Assembly: GCA_037355855.1 (NCBI GenBank)
Contig: CM074759.1
Span: 6,448,001 to 6,512,000 of the forward strand
DNA: 64,000 nt
Source of the DNA: Pseudo-nitzschia pungens
Lineage: Eukaryota > Bacillariophyta > Bacillariophyceae > Bacillariales > Bacillariaceae
Direction: 5' to 3'
Position numbers and translations under genes: made by a program. Position 1 is the first letter of the stretch. Each line of letters begins with the position of its first letter. Shown here piece after piece: positions 54,011 through 64,000 of the stretch. The notes under the pieces were generated by a model. The model saw only the letters and a list, made by a program, of their open reading frames with translations, was not told where the DNA came from and ran no database searches.

Positions 54011-54600
54011 CTGCGTGAAAGGTTAAGTAGGGGGGGGGTTAGTAATAATTACAATTAAATCTTCCTGGGTGAAAACGTAATCGTGTTAGCGTACCTTTGT
54101 CGTCGTTTTCGAACGTTCGTCTTTGTCGTCTTCCGTTGTTGTCTTCCGTTGTTGTCTTCCGTTGTTGTCTTCCGTCGTCGTCTTCCCTGGTCGTATTCAA
54201 TTCTTCCTCCTATGTCACGAAAACAAGAACTTGCGCCTGTTGAAGTCCTATCGCACCTCCGTCGTCTCGTCTGCGTGAAAGGTTAAATAGGGGGGGGTTA
54301 GTAATAATTACAATTAAATCTTCCTGGGTGAAAACGTAATCGTGTTAGCGTACCTTTGTCGTCGTTTTCGTTCGTCTTTGTCGTCTTCCGTTGTTGTCTT
54401 CCGTCGTCGTCTTCCGTCGTCGTCTTCCGTCGTCGTCGTCTTCCCTGGTCGTATTCAATTCTTCCTCCTATGTCACGAAAACAAGAACTTGCGCCTGTTG
54501 AAGTCCTATCGCACCTCCGTCGTCTCGTCTGCGTGAAAGGTTAAATAGGGGGGGGGTTAGTAATAATTACAATTAAATCTTCCTGGGTGAAAACATGGGT
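53990..54600. repeat. ~258-bp tandem repeat carrying splice-site-like exon units
   Basis: The block CGCACCTCCGTCGTCTCGTC...GGTGAAAAC starts at about 53992, 54251 and 54510. Read on the minus strand, each unit has an acceptor (TTTCACGCAG), a ~175-nt open stretch ending AAAG, and a donor GTACGC (exon-like segments 54270-54095 and 54528-54354). A poly-G stretch and TTAGTAATAATTACAATTAA lie in the intron-like part. CGTCGTCTTC copy number differs between units. Confidence 0.75.
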
Positions 54601-54734
54601 CTGCTCCCTTAGTCCACCGCAAATCTCATCCACTTGGATAGATCCAATCGTATTCACCGTACCGTCGTATGGATGAATAGATCTGCAATCGTACCCTCGG
54701 TCAGTCCGTTGTACTGAATCCTGGGTAGACCTGT

Positions 54735-55165
54735 AAGCTTTAAACCTTACTACCTGTCTTGTACTCAGTCTAACGGTCTTACAAAGCGCTTCGTAATTCT
54801 TCGAAGAATGTTTGGAGGGCTCTGTAGGATCGTGTAGATTTTGTACTAGGTGTGAGATTTTGTTTGTTGTATTTTAACTAACTCGCTTACTTAAATTGTG
54901 AGCAGAAATGAATCCACTCTATTTTCACTAAATTACTAAATTTTCTCTTTCGCGCACGTATTCTCGTGTTATTTATTCTTTTCTTTGTTCCGGTCCGTTC
55001 ATTCCAGTCCCATGGTATATTTGTGTACTGGATCCTGTAGGAATATACTTAGTGTCCTGTAGGTTTGGTACTTATAGTCCTATTTTTAGTACATGGGAAT
55101 TTCCGGTCCGGTAGGAGGTAAATCTTTCCTTTGAATCGGGCAAGTCACTGTTTCAAGCACGACTG
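54735..55165. repeat. inverted repeat flanking the transposon island, right copy
   Basis: Reverse complement resembles 17654-18025: ends GGGCAAGTCACTGTTTCAAG, contains GAGCAGAAATGAATCCACTC and GGTCTTACAAAGCGCTTCGT. Diverged, with indels. Confidence 0.8.
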
Positions 55166-55232
55166 AAAATCAGGTCCGAACAACTTCACCGTACTAGTAG
55201 TCACAGCTACGATCTCAGGAAGAAGAAAACTC

Positions 55233-56148
55233 ATGTTGTCAAACGCAAACAAGAATCATGGTGTCTTCTTGATTCTCAACGAGTGTCCTCCGGATATTGC
55301 GGAAGTCCTCCAGCCGCTCGACATTGACGGCAACGGATGCATCGACCGCGAAGAAATCGTGGAAGCGGCCCAGGCCCTCACCAGCGAGCGAGGGAAAAAC
55401 TTACAGCTGAAGCGGATCGTGCTGCTGATGTTTTATCGGATATATCGTCTTGGTCGCCACCATTACCGGTCTCGTGTACGGGGTGGTCCGTGCCACGAGG
55501 TACACCGAAATCCTGCCCGGAAGCAGCTCGCTGATGGTGGTGCGAGGCGGCAGCTCGGACACCAACAAGTCCGAACCTGAACCGGTTGCGGTAAACTCCA
55601 ATGAGGTATCCATGCCCCTCGGTATGCTTCCGTTTCTGCCCCCAGAGATTGTCTCCAAGGTTGCCTCGTTTGCTATCTTCGAGGATGACGACTACTACGA
55701 TGACGACTTCGGCGACAACAAGAGCAACTACGGCTCCGGCTCCTCCGGCGTGGTGAGGTACCGCACGGTTGCCTCCATCGATGTTCTGCCGGAATCGGGC
55801 TTCGTCATCACGTCCACTGTCGGGGATGTTCTAACCTGGGACTCTAGAGCAGCCTCGAGCGAGGGCGACAACGATCCCAAAAACGATCCTGTTGCTGTAG
55901 AGATGGAGGTCGTTCTCGGCGACGGTGCTAGTACCTCTTTCACCAAGAACGTGTTTTGTGGGCGTTGTTCCGCCGTCAGTGTGGTCTCGACCGACAAGGC
56001 GGTCCGTGCGGCATTTGAGACGGTCCAGGACGTCTTTGATCACGAACTTCTACTCGACAACGAGGAATCGGCTGGCGGTGGCAAGACCGACGGTTTGGGT
56101 ATTCGTCGTCGTCTTGCCCGCCATTGTCATCGTTTTAATTTGTACTAA
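55233..56148 (+). CDS. EF-hand transmembrane protein, one-base frameshift
   Basis: The first frame (from ATG 55233) carries a canonical EF-hand loop DIDGNGCIDREE (Asp, Asp, Asn, Glu at 1, 3, 5, 12) and a helix leading to RIVLLMF. Skipping one T in TTTT 55431-55434 continues into IGYIVLVATITGLVYGVVRA, completing a transmembrane helix exactly where diatom EF-hand/TM proteins have one. The rest (about 220 residues) is an acidic ectodomain with VVRYRTVASIDVLPESG and two Cys (FCGRC). Full length about 304 residues. Expected role: a calcium-binding cytosolic head on a membrane or surface protein. The one-base break is either a recent inactivation or a homopolymer error; nothing else is damaged. Confidence 0.7.
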
Positions 56149-56787
56149 CAATGGAAGGGTTTACGTATTGCATTGTTCTGTTCATCCAAGCATGCCACAG
56201 AACGCCAGCAACACTGCAAGCAAGCAAACAAGCACCCCCGTACGTCGTGTCACAGGGGAGAGAAAGAGAAGCTTCACAAGCCGAACATTACTGTATTAGG
56301 GTACAAGTATAATACGACTATCATCATATCTGTATCTACCCTAGAGTGTTACACAGTAATTACTGTCCACTTGAAAGTAGAGACAAGAAGTGAAGCAAAC
56401 TCAATTCTGAATCCAAAACACCTTTATCCTAAACAATAGGTATACATCGATACCCTGACAAGCAGGAAGAAATCAAGATCTACAAGTTAATCGAAGAAAA
56501 ACGGTCGAAAATGATCGATATGTACGAAATGATCGAAAAGACGATCGAACGCTCCATTAGAAATCGAATCAAGTCATGATCAATACTATTTTTGTAATAT
56601 TATTTTTTTAATGAGTTTGTGACCTTGTACTTCACCGCAATGCAGAGCCAACCACTGGAGACCAGCGAATAATAAATGACGGCAGAGTAGAAGAGAATAA
56701 AAAACCCAACAATGAATCGTAGATCCACCGATGGGAAAAATCACAAACAGATGATGACGATGATGCGTCGTGAACATCAGCGAGGCC
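56149..56787. other. intergenic between convergent genes
   Basis: AT-rich, no gene seen; contains two 3' UTRs. Confidence 0.5.
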
Positions 56788-57233
56788 TTACAACATTGCA
56801 AAGACTACCGACAGCAACAAGGCACTCATCATTCCAACACCGACAAAGGATCCACCTGCAAGCAAGGTGCTATCGAATTTCTGTGACTCCAGAGGAATGC
56901 TCGAGGCAAATGGACTGGTGTTGCTTCCCTCTTCTTGGAGGAGACGCTCCATTTCGTCCCCAGAGAAAGTGAATGGTCGAGACAACAAGCGGCGGGAACC
57001 GCTCAGAGAAACCTCACCGGCGCAGTTAAAGGTGCTTTCCAACTTTCCAAAATAGCCTGCGGTGACAAGGCTCACAAAGCCAGCAGCTTTGGGACCCACA
57101 CCAGTCCCACTGGCGTCAAAGGCAGTGGAAATATCCACGATCCTGGTCAATACATCTGTGTTTGAATTGTCAAACAACGTACGAGTTGCAGCTTCGTTCG
57201 AGCACACAACATCGACAAAGCCCGTCACAGAGT
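56788..57233 (-). CDS. C-terminal part of a secreted/surface-type protein, cut by the assembly gap
   Basis: At least 146 residues, open into the N run at 57234, so the N-terminus is missing. Seen: TGFVDVVCSNEAATRTLF, FNCAGEVSLSGSRRLLSRPF (two Cys, Ser-rich), and a final hydrophobic segment GGSFVGVGMMSALLLSVVFA ending right at the stop, as in tail-anchored or GPI-anchored surface proteins. No family recognised. The hydrophobic tail and composition support a real gene. Confidence 0.5.
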
Positions 57234-57733
57234 NNNNNNNNNNNNNNNNNNNNNNNNNNNNNNNNNNNNNNNNNNNNNNNNNNNNNNNNNNNNNNNNNNN
57301 NNNNNNNNNNNNNNNNNNNNNNNNNNNNNNNNNNNNNNNNNNNNNNNNNNNNNNNNNNNNNNNNNNNNNNNNNNNNNNNNNNNNNNNNNNNNNNNNNNNN
57401 NNNNNNNNNNNNNNNNNNNNNNNNNNNNNNNNNNNNNNNNNNNNNNNNNNNNNNNNNNNNNNNNNNNNNNNNNNNNNNNNNNNNNNNNNNNNNNNNNNNN
57501 NNNNNNNNNNNNNNNNNNNNNNNNNNNNNNNNNNNNNNNNNNNNNNNNNNNNNNNNNNNNNNNNNNNNNNNNNNNNNNNNNNNNNNNNNNNNNNNNNNNN
57601 NNNNNNNNNNNNNNNNNNNNNNNNNNNNNNNNNNNNNNNNNNNNNNNNNNNNNNNNNNNNNNNNNNNNNNNNNNNNNNNNNNNNNNNNNNNNNNNNNNNN
57701 NNNNNNNNNNNNNNNNNNNNNNNNNNNNNNNNN
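57234..57733. other. assembly gap (500 N)
   Basis: Run of N; the round size suggests a scaffold gap of unknown true length. Frames reading through it are artefacts. Confidence 0.99.
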
Positions 57734-59093
57734 TGAATGCAAGAGCTACCTCGTGAAGAAGCGCGGCATGGAAAAGAAGGAGGCTTGCAAATTTCTCCAA
57801 ATCTCGGCCGATTTCGATTGTGAGTTTCTTTGTTCGTCTTGCGTTTCTCTTTCTACAAACCAGGTTGCCTCTCTGTGCCATCCGATATCGGTTTGAAGTT
57901 GCAATGGTCCGGTCCATCTAAGGATACTGCTTTCCTCCCGGGTTTCGTTTTTCACGCGTTTCGACACCATTTCTTGCGACAGACCCCGAGGAAAAGAAGT
58001 AACGACACTATTATTTTTTCGCGATTCGAAAACCGACGAAAGTCATTGGATTGCGAAACACGCCTTTTGTGCCATTGTCGTCGGCAGTAGATAGTATGTC
58101 CTCGTCACCACCACCAACAACAACAACTCGGACATCGCACATCGATGTCGCAATTTCGGCAAACCGCTCAACTCTCCTCTTGGACAGAATCGACAATCAT
58201 CAAAAATTAGCGGTAACGAAGCAATGGAATTGTTGAACGATCCATTGCCGTGTGCCACCGAGTCCTAGAATTGCAGAGAATCCAGAACTTGACATGTCAC
58301 AACAGGTTCTTCCGAGATTGACGACAGTCCACACGATTGTCGTTCAACGCAGCACCGAGGATCTTTCTGCTGGAAACGTGATAATGATTGGGCGCCCGAG
58401 TTCCTTTATCGAAAATTGCGAGGTTTCCGGCAGGTTGAAATCCTACCGCATGCTATGAGTCGAAACTTGTATGCAACCGAAGTTTTGAAATGAACTACCA
58501 ATCAAACACAACGAACTTTAGTCCATTTAGATCGAACATTTTCGAATGATTGATTGTCTTTTTCTATAGTATTGAGTTCCTAAAGTATCGTCAGTAGTTG
58601 TGTTCCAAGTGTCACTTCCGGAAAATCACCGGGTTCACATCCCATTTCAAGGCATGGTAACGACCCAGAAGGTGACAAGGTGACGACATTGCCATTGTCG
58701 TTTCCTCTGGCCTGCTTCGCTAGCAGATTTTGCCCGATGGGGCCGGGCCTAGCATTTCCGCCGGGAACTCGGACTTTGCGTTTGCTCCGTCCGGTGGATT
58801 TTTGCAGCAAGAGATGGTTCTCGTCTATCCCACTGCTTCCGATCGCGATGGCCGTTGGGAATCATTGCCTCGCCGACGCAATCGTCGGATGATTCGATGG
58901 GCTGGATGGTTGGTTGGTTCCGAACAACACCGGGAACCCGAGGGGTCTGCTTCGTCGGTTTCCTCTCGGACCTGCGAAAGCCTCCCGGAGTATCGAGTTG
59001 TTCCTGCCGCGGACGGACATTGATCGCCATTGGACCCTGCGCTCGGGAGATGGTGGTCGCCTGATTGCTTTCCCCGCACTGCACTGCTCTGCA
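57734..59093. other. region right of the gap, no firm gene
   Basis: Just after the gap a plus-strand frame (CKSYLVKKRGMEKKEACKFL...) is open to a possible donor ATT|GTGAGT at 57821, with a possible acceptor CAAACCAG 44 nt later. This could be the end of an exon but no family is recognised and the continuation is poor. The rest has no supported gene. Confidence 0.35.
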
Positions 59094-59384
59094 CTACGCC
59101 CGTGTCTGCGTCTGCTGCTTCTGCTGCTGCTGCTCCTTTTGGTGGCACTCGCGAAAGGCCTCCCACTCCCTGGCGCAGGAGGAAATCTGTCCCTCGTGCC
59201 GGCTCATGCACGTGGTGACGGCTTCGTACGAGGAAGCGCAGGGCTGTCCGGTTTGCGACACGGGATCGTCGGCGGGCAGGTCCTTTTGATGTTTCTTGTC
59301 GCAATCCAGGCAAACCGGTGCGGCCTCGTTGTTGCTGCCGCTGTCGCTGTTGTCGCCGCCGCTGTGGCTCGATGCGTTGCCCAT
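59094..59384 (-). CDS. twin-CX9C protein, COA4-like cytochrome c oxidase assembly factor
   Basis: 96 residues from ATG 59384 (MGNASSHSGG); the frame is open 47 codons upstream but that part is unlike the family. A Ser/Asn-rich N-terminus with a CLDC pair is followed by DPVSQTGQPCASSYEAVTTC and SSCAREWEAFREC, two exact CX9C motifs in the coiled-coil-helix-coiled-coil-helix fold, then a Gln-rich end. The DP...C(x9)CM..H layout resembles human COA4 (CHCHD8). Such proteins enter the mitochondrial intermembrane space through Mia40 and assist complex IV assembly. The twin-CX9C fold is clear; the COA4 assignment is less certain. Confidence 0.72.
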   Translation of the reverse strand: MGNASSHSGGDNSDSGSNNEAAPVCLDCDKKHQKDLPADDPVSQTGQPCASSYEAVTTCMSRHEGQISSCAREWEAFRECHQKEQQQQKQQTQTRA

Positions 59385-60212
59385 TGGTAGCCGAGAATGT
59401 ACGGTACGTGTCGCGCCGTGCCTTGTTTTGTCGTGCGCTGTCGTGCGCCGTGTTGCGATCTCCGTTGTCGGTTGCGGTTTCACAAACTCGACTCGACTGC
59501 TGTCTCCGGGTTTGGTGGGGATCACTGCTGTCTCGTTTGAAACAAATAGGTCAAGAAGGTTGCAGTGCAGTGCAATACAGTGCCAGCAACATCAAGTAAC
59601 TCTTACTCGTACAAAGTAATATTTGCACCCCTAGTAATAACCACCAATACGACCAAGCGCGTTGATGCGAAAAAAACTGAGCAGCGGATGAGGAGGGCAA
59701 GAAAGGGTTACGGTTACGGTCCCTGTTTCGCGTTGTACCGTAGAATGAATCAGCGCGCGAAATAAAGCCGAATGGACTTTTTTCTTTCACTGCTGATTGG
59801 TCCTTGTCTTTTTTTTTTATGAGAGATGATTCGCGCTCATTTCATTTTCGAGAGAAGTTGTCACTTTCATCGAAATCACGTCGACGCCAGTCGACCATCA
59901 CAAGCCACAAGCCACAAGCCCGAGAGAAACAAACATTGTCTCTTGTTCAATCATTCGTTCGTCGATAGGAGTAATCGTACGCAGTTGTTGAAAGAAACCC
60001 GGCATCTCCAATTGACAAACAATCCATCGTCGGAATTCGTGTCTCGAGTTTCGGGTTCGATTGATTCCACGACAACTTTCAACTCCTGCCCCGGACCCAA
60101 ATACGATATTCGATATTGTCTCGGGAGTTCCCGTCGTTTCGAAACACAATCCGCAACACCGCGCGCGCAGAGCGGAGCAGAGCAGCAGTCCGCTTCGCAC
60201 CCCACCGAGACC
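59385..60212. other. divergent promoter region
   Basis: Lies between the minus-strand CX9C gene and the plus-strand zinc-finger gene. The frame open from 59826 into the next gene lacks any domain and has 5'-UTR character. Confidence 0.5.
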
Positions 60213-63124
60213 ATGTCTGCCGCCAGCAGGACCAAGAGCAATAAGAACGGCGACGACGGCGACGACGAATCTTCCAACAACGGAGCTTCTCACGTCCGCA
60301 GTCAATTTTCCAAGATCTTTAGCTTGTTGCGCGGCGCCAGATCCCTGAAAAGCTCGGACGACGACGATGACGACGACGAGGACACCGAACGAAGAGCGCC
60401 GACGCTCCGGCGCTCGAAACGGCAGAGACGAAGCCAACGACTCGTCAACTACAACGTGAACAATACCAAGAACGAAAAGGACAAGGACGGCAGCGACGAC
60501 GACGAGTTAGTGTCTACCGACGAGGAGGAACAGGACAACAATGACGATAACGGAAACGATAACGACAGATTTGGAGACGGAGAGAGCGATTCCGACCACG
60601 AGAAGGACGACGAGAAGGACGATCACCCAACACGAAAACGAAAGCGTAACCCCAAACCAAAAAACCAAGACTCCCCGTCACCGCTCGCCGAACCAAATCC
60701 GACATCCCTCGTCTGCCCGCACTGCGACAAGGCCTTCAAGACCATGCGAGGTTTGCAGAACCACATCGATAAGAGGGTGTGCCGCGGCGGCGATGGCGGC
60801 AACAACAACAAAGACAACAAGGACGAAGGCCACGCGTCTCCCAAGCCCAAAGCAGCGAGGAAATCGTCGGTTTCCTCGCGGCGCAAGTCCAAATCCCCCA
60901 AGTTTCGCGGAACCGTCGAGGAGCGAACGTGTCCGCACTGCAAGCGCCTGTTTTCCAGCGCCCTGGGTGCGAGATACCACATCGGTGCGTACCATCTCAA
61001 CGAGGGTTGCGACTTTAGATGCTGGTTTCATTGTGTTGTGTTGTGTTGTGTTGCATTGCGTTTTAGTACATTGGGTTGCACTGCACTGCACTGCACTTTA
61101 CTGCATTCCATTGCGCCGTTTGAAAGAGTCGAACATAGTGTTGGGAGCATGCAGATAACGACCGATTCCGCTACACGCGATTCGTGCTGACTTGGATGTT
61201 GTTTCTCTCTTGTTTTGTCTGCTGTCCGCATCTCGATGTATTTCGCGCCTGTCATGGACAAATCAATCCATTGAACAACCGAACTACCAACCAACCAACC
61301 AACCAACCATTTACCCCCTTGCCCCAACACCGGTGAACAGAACAAAAGGTATGTCGAAAAGCACCCCTTGTTATGACGGCCGACCAGAAGATACGGCCGT
61401 TTCCAACACTGGAACCCGGCCAGAAATTCGTGACTCGCTTCGGTGTTGTGGAAGTGGTCAGGGACGACAGAGCTACCCCAACCGCCATTCTCCCCGACGA
61501 TGCACAGGAGCAGCACAGAAAGTTCAAAAAGTCGGAGGCCCACAGAAACATCAAAGAAGCGGGGGCCTACGTGAGGCGCTCGAGCAAGCTGAGGGTTCGT
61601 CGTAACGCAATCAACGCCGTCTACGAAAAAGGAAACGCCAATCGCCGATCCGTCTTCGAGGCGTATTTCGATGGCGACCCGGAACACATGAAGAGCGTCA
61701 TTTCCGCCAAAAAGGCCCTCGCGAAGGAAGGTGCCACGGCAACAACCCCGTCGACCGACGATCCCGATGCCGAACGGGATCCCAAAGAACCGAGGGATGC
61801 CTTCCCCGAACGCATCGTGGAATGCGTATTGGTTCCCGACGAGCGATCGCACATGCTGGACCACGGAAAGGATTCCCTGGTGCGGTACACCCAACAACCA
61901 CTCTCAAAACCCATGAAACTATTTCTTCAGCGGAGGCTCCTCACGGAGAGATACGAAGGTGCCGACCGCGTCTACTACTGTCCGGACTGCGGGCGGAGAT
62001 TCAACAGCTCGCACACTCGAAAGTCGCACTGCGGACAGCGGAAATGCCTCCAAGAGGCCAGCAACAAGAAAGAGAAACGCGAAGCAATCGAGGCGAGAAT
62101 CGAGAGGGAAGTGAACGACATTCTCCGATTCCCGGAGCGACGAAAATTCATCAAGAAGAGAAAGACCGATTCCACCACCAACGTGGACGAAAACGGAAAG
62201 AAGAAACGATGGAAAAAGAAGAAAAAGCGCGAGTCGAGCGTTTATCCCGAAATCCTGATCGGGATGGGGTTCAAGCTCGTGGCAAAGCAAAAGATTGGTG
62301 CTCCGGATAGGATAAAGAAGGAACCAGACAGCGCACCGGTGGCGTCCCTGTTGCGGGGAGACACCCACGAGATGGACCACATCCTGCAGAACCTCAAGGG
62401 TGCGTTCAAAGTCCAGAAACGAAAGGCGGACGACCAAAAGCACGGAAGCATGTACGCCGAGGTCTACAAGAAACTGGGATTCAAGTTCCCGGGCAAGCGG
62501 AAGGGGACCAATGTCGGGAACAACATTGGGCCGAAAAAGAGGCGAAAGCGCGCCGTCAAGCCCAAGCCACCCCCGCCACCCAAACCGCTCCCACCGGCCA
62601 TTGATGTCGGGGCCCTGGTGGACGAAATCAAATCGGGGCGCTACCCCAGCATCAAGGTCTTTGACGGAGAACACGAGGATTATTGCCTCCTGTGCAAATC
62701 GGGCGGCAGCCTCTATTGCTGCGAATTCTGCAACAAGGTGGAGCACTTTAAGTGCATCCGGACCAAGTACACGATCAAACGACCCGAGCCCGACGAAGAC
62801 TTTATGTGCCACAGGTGCATCGGCATCATCCTCTCGCGACGGGCGCGTGCCGAGAAGCGGCGGCTCTTGAAGCAGGGAAAGAACAACGAGAAACAGAAAA
62901 AAGAGGAGGAGGAAAAGGCCAGGATCGTCCAGAGCCCCACGGAGGGGAAGGAGTACCCCTACATGGCCGCGCAGGCGCAGGAAGTCAACGAGCTGGTGGA
63001 GCTCCTGAAGGACTCCCAGATCCGATTGCGCCGGAGCATCGAAACCACGAAAATGAACAACATACGGAGGCAGGTGATTTCCGGTGTCTATCCGGACGGG
63101 TATTCTCCGCCCTACTGGAACTAG
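60213..63124 (+). CDS. C2HC zinc-finger and PHD-finger nuclear protein, two exons
   Basis: Exons 60213-60984 and 61341-63124; the intron (356 bp) has GTGCGT and AACAG ends and the join gives 851 residues with ARYHI|EQKVCRK completing a zinc finger. Order: acidic and Lys/Arg-rich N-part; C2HC finger CPHCDKAFKTMRGLQNHIDK..C (about residue 168); a second CPHCKRLFSSALGARYHI...C (about 240) across the splice; LEPGQKFVTRFGVVEVV; a third finger YYCPDCGRRFNSSHTRKSHC (about 470); basic segments like nuclear signals (KKKRWKKKKKRE); and a PHD-type C4HC3 finger (DYCLLCKSGGSLYCCEFC, HFKC, MCHRC, about 705-755). PHD fingers usually read histone tails, so a chromatin or transcription role is inferred. The intron has TTGTG and CTGCA repeats. 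Confidence 0.82.
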
Positions 63125-63289
63125 TAGGAATCTTGCGATTCGATTCCGTTCGATTCGATTCGATTCGATTCCATTCGATTTCATTCGTTTGATGAAAAAG
63201 CGAATCGGATTCGACGATTCATTCGAAACCGTACAGCTATAGATCGTTTCGGAATTTAATAAGCGATGCTTGTAACTATTCAACGAATA

Positions 63290-64000
63290 TCATGGTTGGA
63301 ACCGTCGCAGCGCGCGTTTTATCGGTCTCTGGACCCGCTCTTGCCACCGTTGCAGTCGTCGCGGATTCCCTCTGGAGATCTCGTGCTCGCTAGCCCCCAC
63401 GACAACCGTAGCGGCCAGCACTCCACCGGCCAAGTGATTGATTCGGGGCGTCAATCCGTGAAAGTGTGCGGTGGTTCCGCCCCCGGCTCCCTTCATGGTC
63501 GACGCCCAGGTGCTCTTGGGGAGGAGACCCAAACTCCTCCCGGTTTTCGACAGGATCGAACCCTGCACGTTGGAACACGACGCGCACTGCGGATAAAACC
63601 GAAACTTCACCCTGGGCCACAATCCCTTTCGCCGAAACCACCGGTTGTTCATGTGCTCGGCGACGCTCTTGGGCGGCATGTGGTCCCCCACGAAGCGATA
63701 CGTTTTGCCGGTGCTCGGGGATTTGGCGGACGAGAAGAACATTCTCGATCCGCACGTGTGGCAGCCCCATTTTCGTCCCATTTGTTCGATCATGATCCGT
63801 TCCTTGGCGTTCGCGTAGTTCTCGGTGCACGGAATGGACCACCGCGAGAACGATCCGAGGTGGGTGTAGGAAGAAGGCGAGATGGCCCAGAAACGACCAC
63901 CCAGGCCCTTGAAGGCCAGCAGGCCCAGGAGGCAACTGTCGGTGTGGTTTTTAGGAACGAAAGAAGCAAAGCACAGTTTGTTTGTTTGAGCAAAACCAGA
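63290..64000 (-). CDS. conserved protein with HNH-like Cys/His pattern, 5' end outside the window
   Basis: The minus-strand frame is open from the window edge to TGA/TAA-type stop at 63290, at least 236 residues, N-terminus missing. Near the front CLLGLLAFKGLGGRFWAIS could be a targeting or membrane stretch. The core has WGCHTCGSRMFF (CxxC), GDHMPPKSVAEHM (Asp-His), and YPQCASCSNVQGSILS (CxxC), a CxxC...DH...CxxC layout as in treble-clef/HNH folds. The C-terminus has a hydrophobic AGGVLAATVVVGAS and a basic tail. I recognise a conserved eukaryotic pattern but not a named family; nuclease activity is not established. Confidence 0.6.
   Translation of the reverse strand, partial: SGFAQTNKLCFASFVPKNHTDSCLLGLLAFKGLGGRFWAISPSSYTHLGSFSRWSIPCTENYANAKERIMIEQMGRKWGCHTCGSRMFFSSAKSPSTGKTYRFVGDHMPPKSVAEHMNNRWFRRKGLWPRVKFRFYPQCASCSNVQGSILSKTGRSLGLLPKSTWASTMKGAGGGTTAHFHGLTPRINHLAGGVLAATVVVGASEHEISRGNPRRLQRWQERVQRPIKRALRRFQP

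Noticed and set aside
57062..57917. Frames spanning the N gap
   Set aside because: Consist mainly of undetermined residues.
59826..60212. In-frame N-terminal extension of the zinc-finger protein
   Set aside because: No domain, unlike the acidic protein body; ATG 60213 has a better context. Kept as 5' UTR.

Overview
The window is nuclear DNA of a photosynthetic stramenopile, most likely a pennate diatom. The evidence is spliceosomal GT-AG introns, a secretory leader ending in the ASAF plastid-import motif on a methyltransferase, a gametolysin-type peptidase with a Pro/Thr-rich tail, an EF-hand plus transmembrane protein, a probable selenoprotein, and gypsy, Harbinger and Plavaka-like transposons. 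The species cannot be named from sequence alone.

Two gene-bearing arms flank a transposon island. Left arm (1-17.6 kb): a FrnE/DsbA-type oxidoreductase with an in-frame TGA where the first active-site Cys belongs; DNA topoisomerase IB (two exons, minus strand); a plastid-targeted Rossmann methyltransferase (three exons); a senescence/spartin-domain protein (minus strand); a pair of nested MITE-like elements, the inner with Stowaway-like ends; and an M11 metallopeptidase carrying a one-base frameshift. Right arm (55.2-64 kb): a frameshifted EF-hand membrane protein, a partial surface-type protein ending at a 500-base N gap, a COA4-like twin-CX9C protein, a zinc-finger/PHD protein (two exons), and a partial minus-strand protein with an HNH-like Cys/His pattern.

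The island (about 17.6-55.2 kb) is layered. Two copies, E1 (18312-29810) and E2 (37513-43564), of one apparently undescribed element lie in opposite orientation. Each is about 5.6-6 kb without nested insertions, is built almost wholly from different tandem-repeat arrays, and ends in a shared 23-bp terminal inverted repeat (TIR). E1 has a clear GTAC target duplication inside an older gypsy 5' leader. A young gypsy element with identical 185-bp LTRs and an AAAAT duplication has inserted into E1. Between E1 and E2 lie the rest of the old gypsy copy, a tyrosine-recombinase-like (Crypton-like) fragment and a Harbinger element whose Myb-like gene is split by a foldback MITE. Right of E2 come another gypsy LTR fragment, a 22-bp minisatellite, a two-exon unknown gene, a Plavaka/CACTA-like transposase with one in-frame TGA, and a protein resembling an Fe(II)/2-oxoglutarate oxygenase whose 5' end lies in a tandem repeat carrying splice sites.

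The cellular genes look like unrelated housekeeping and organelle functions without operon logic. The most notable signals are the satellite-carrying TIR elements, the selenoprotein, and the order of nested insertions.
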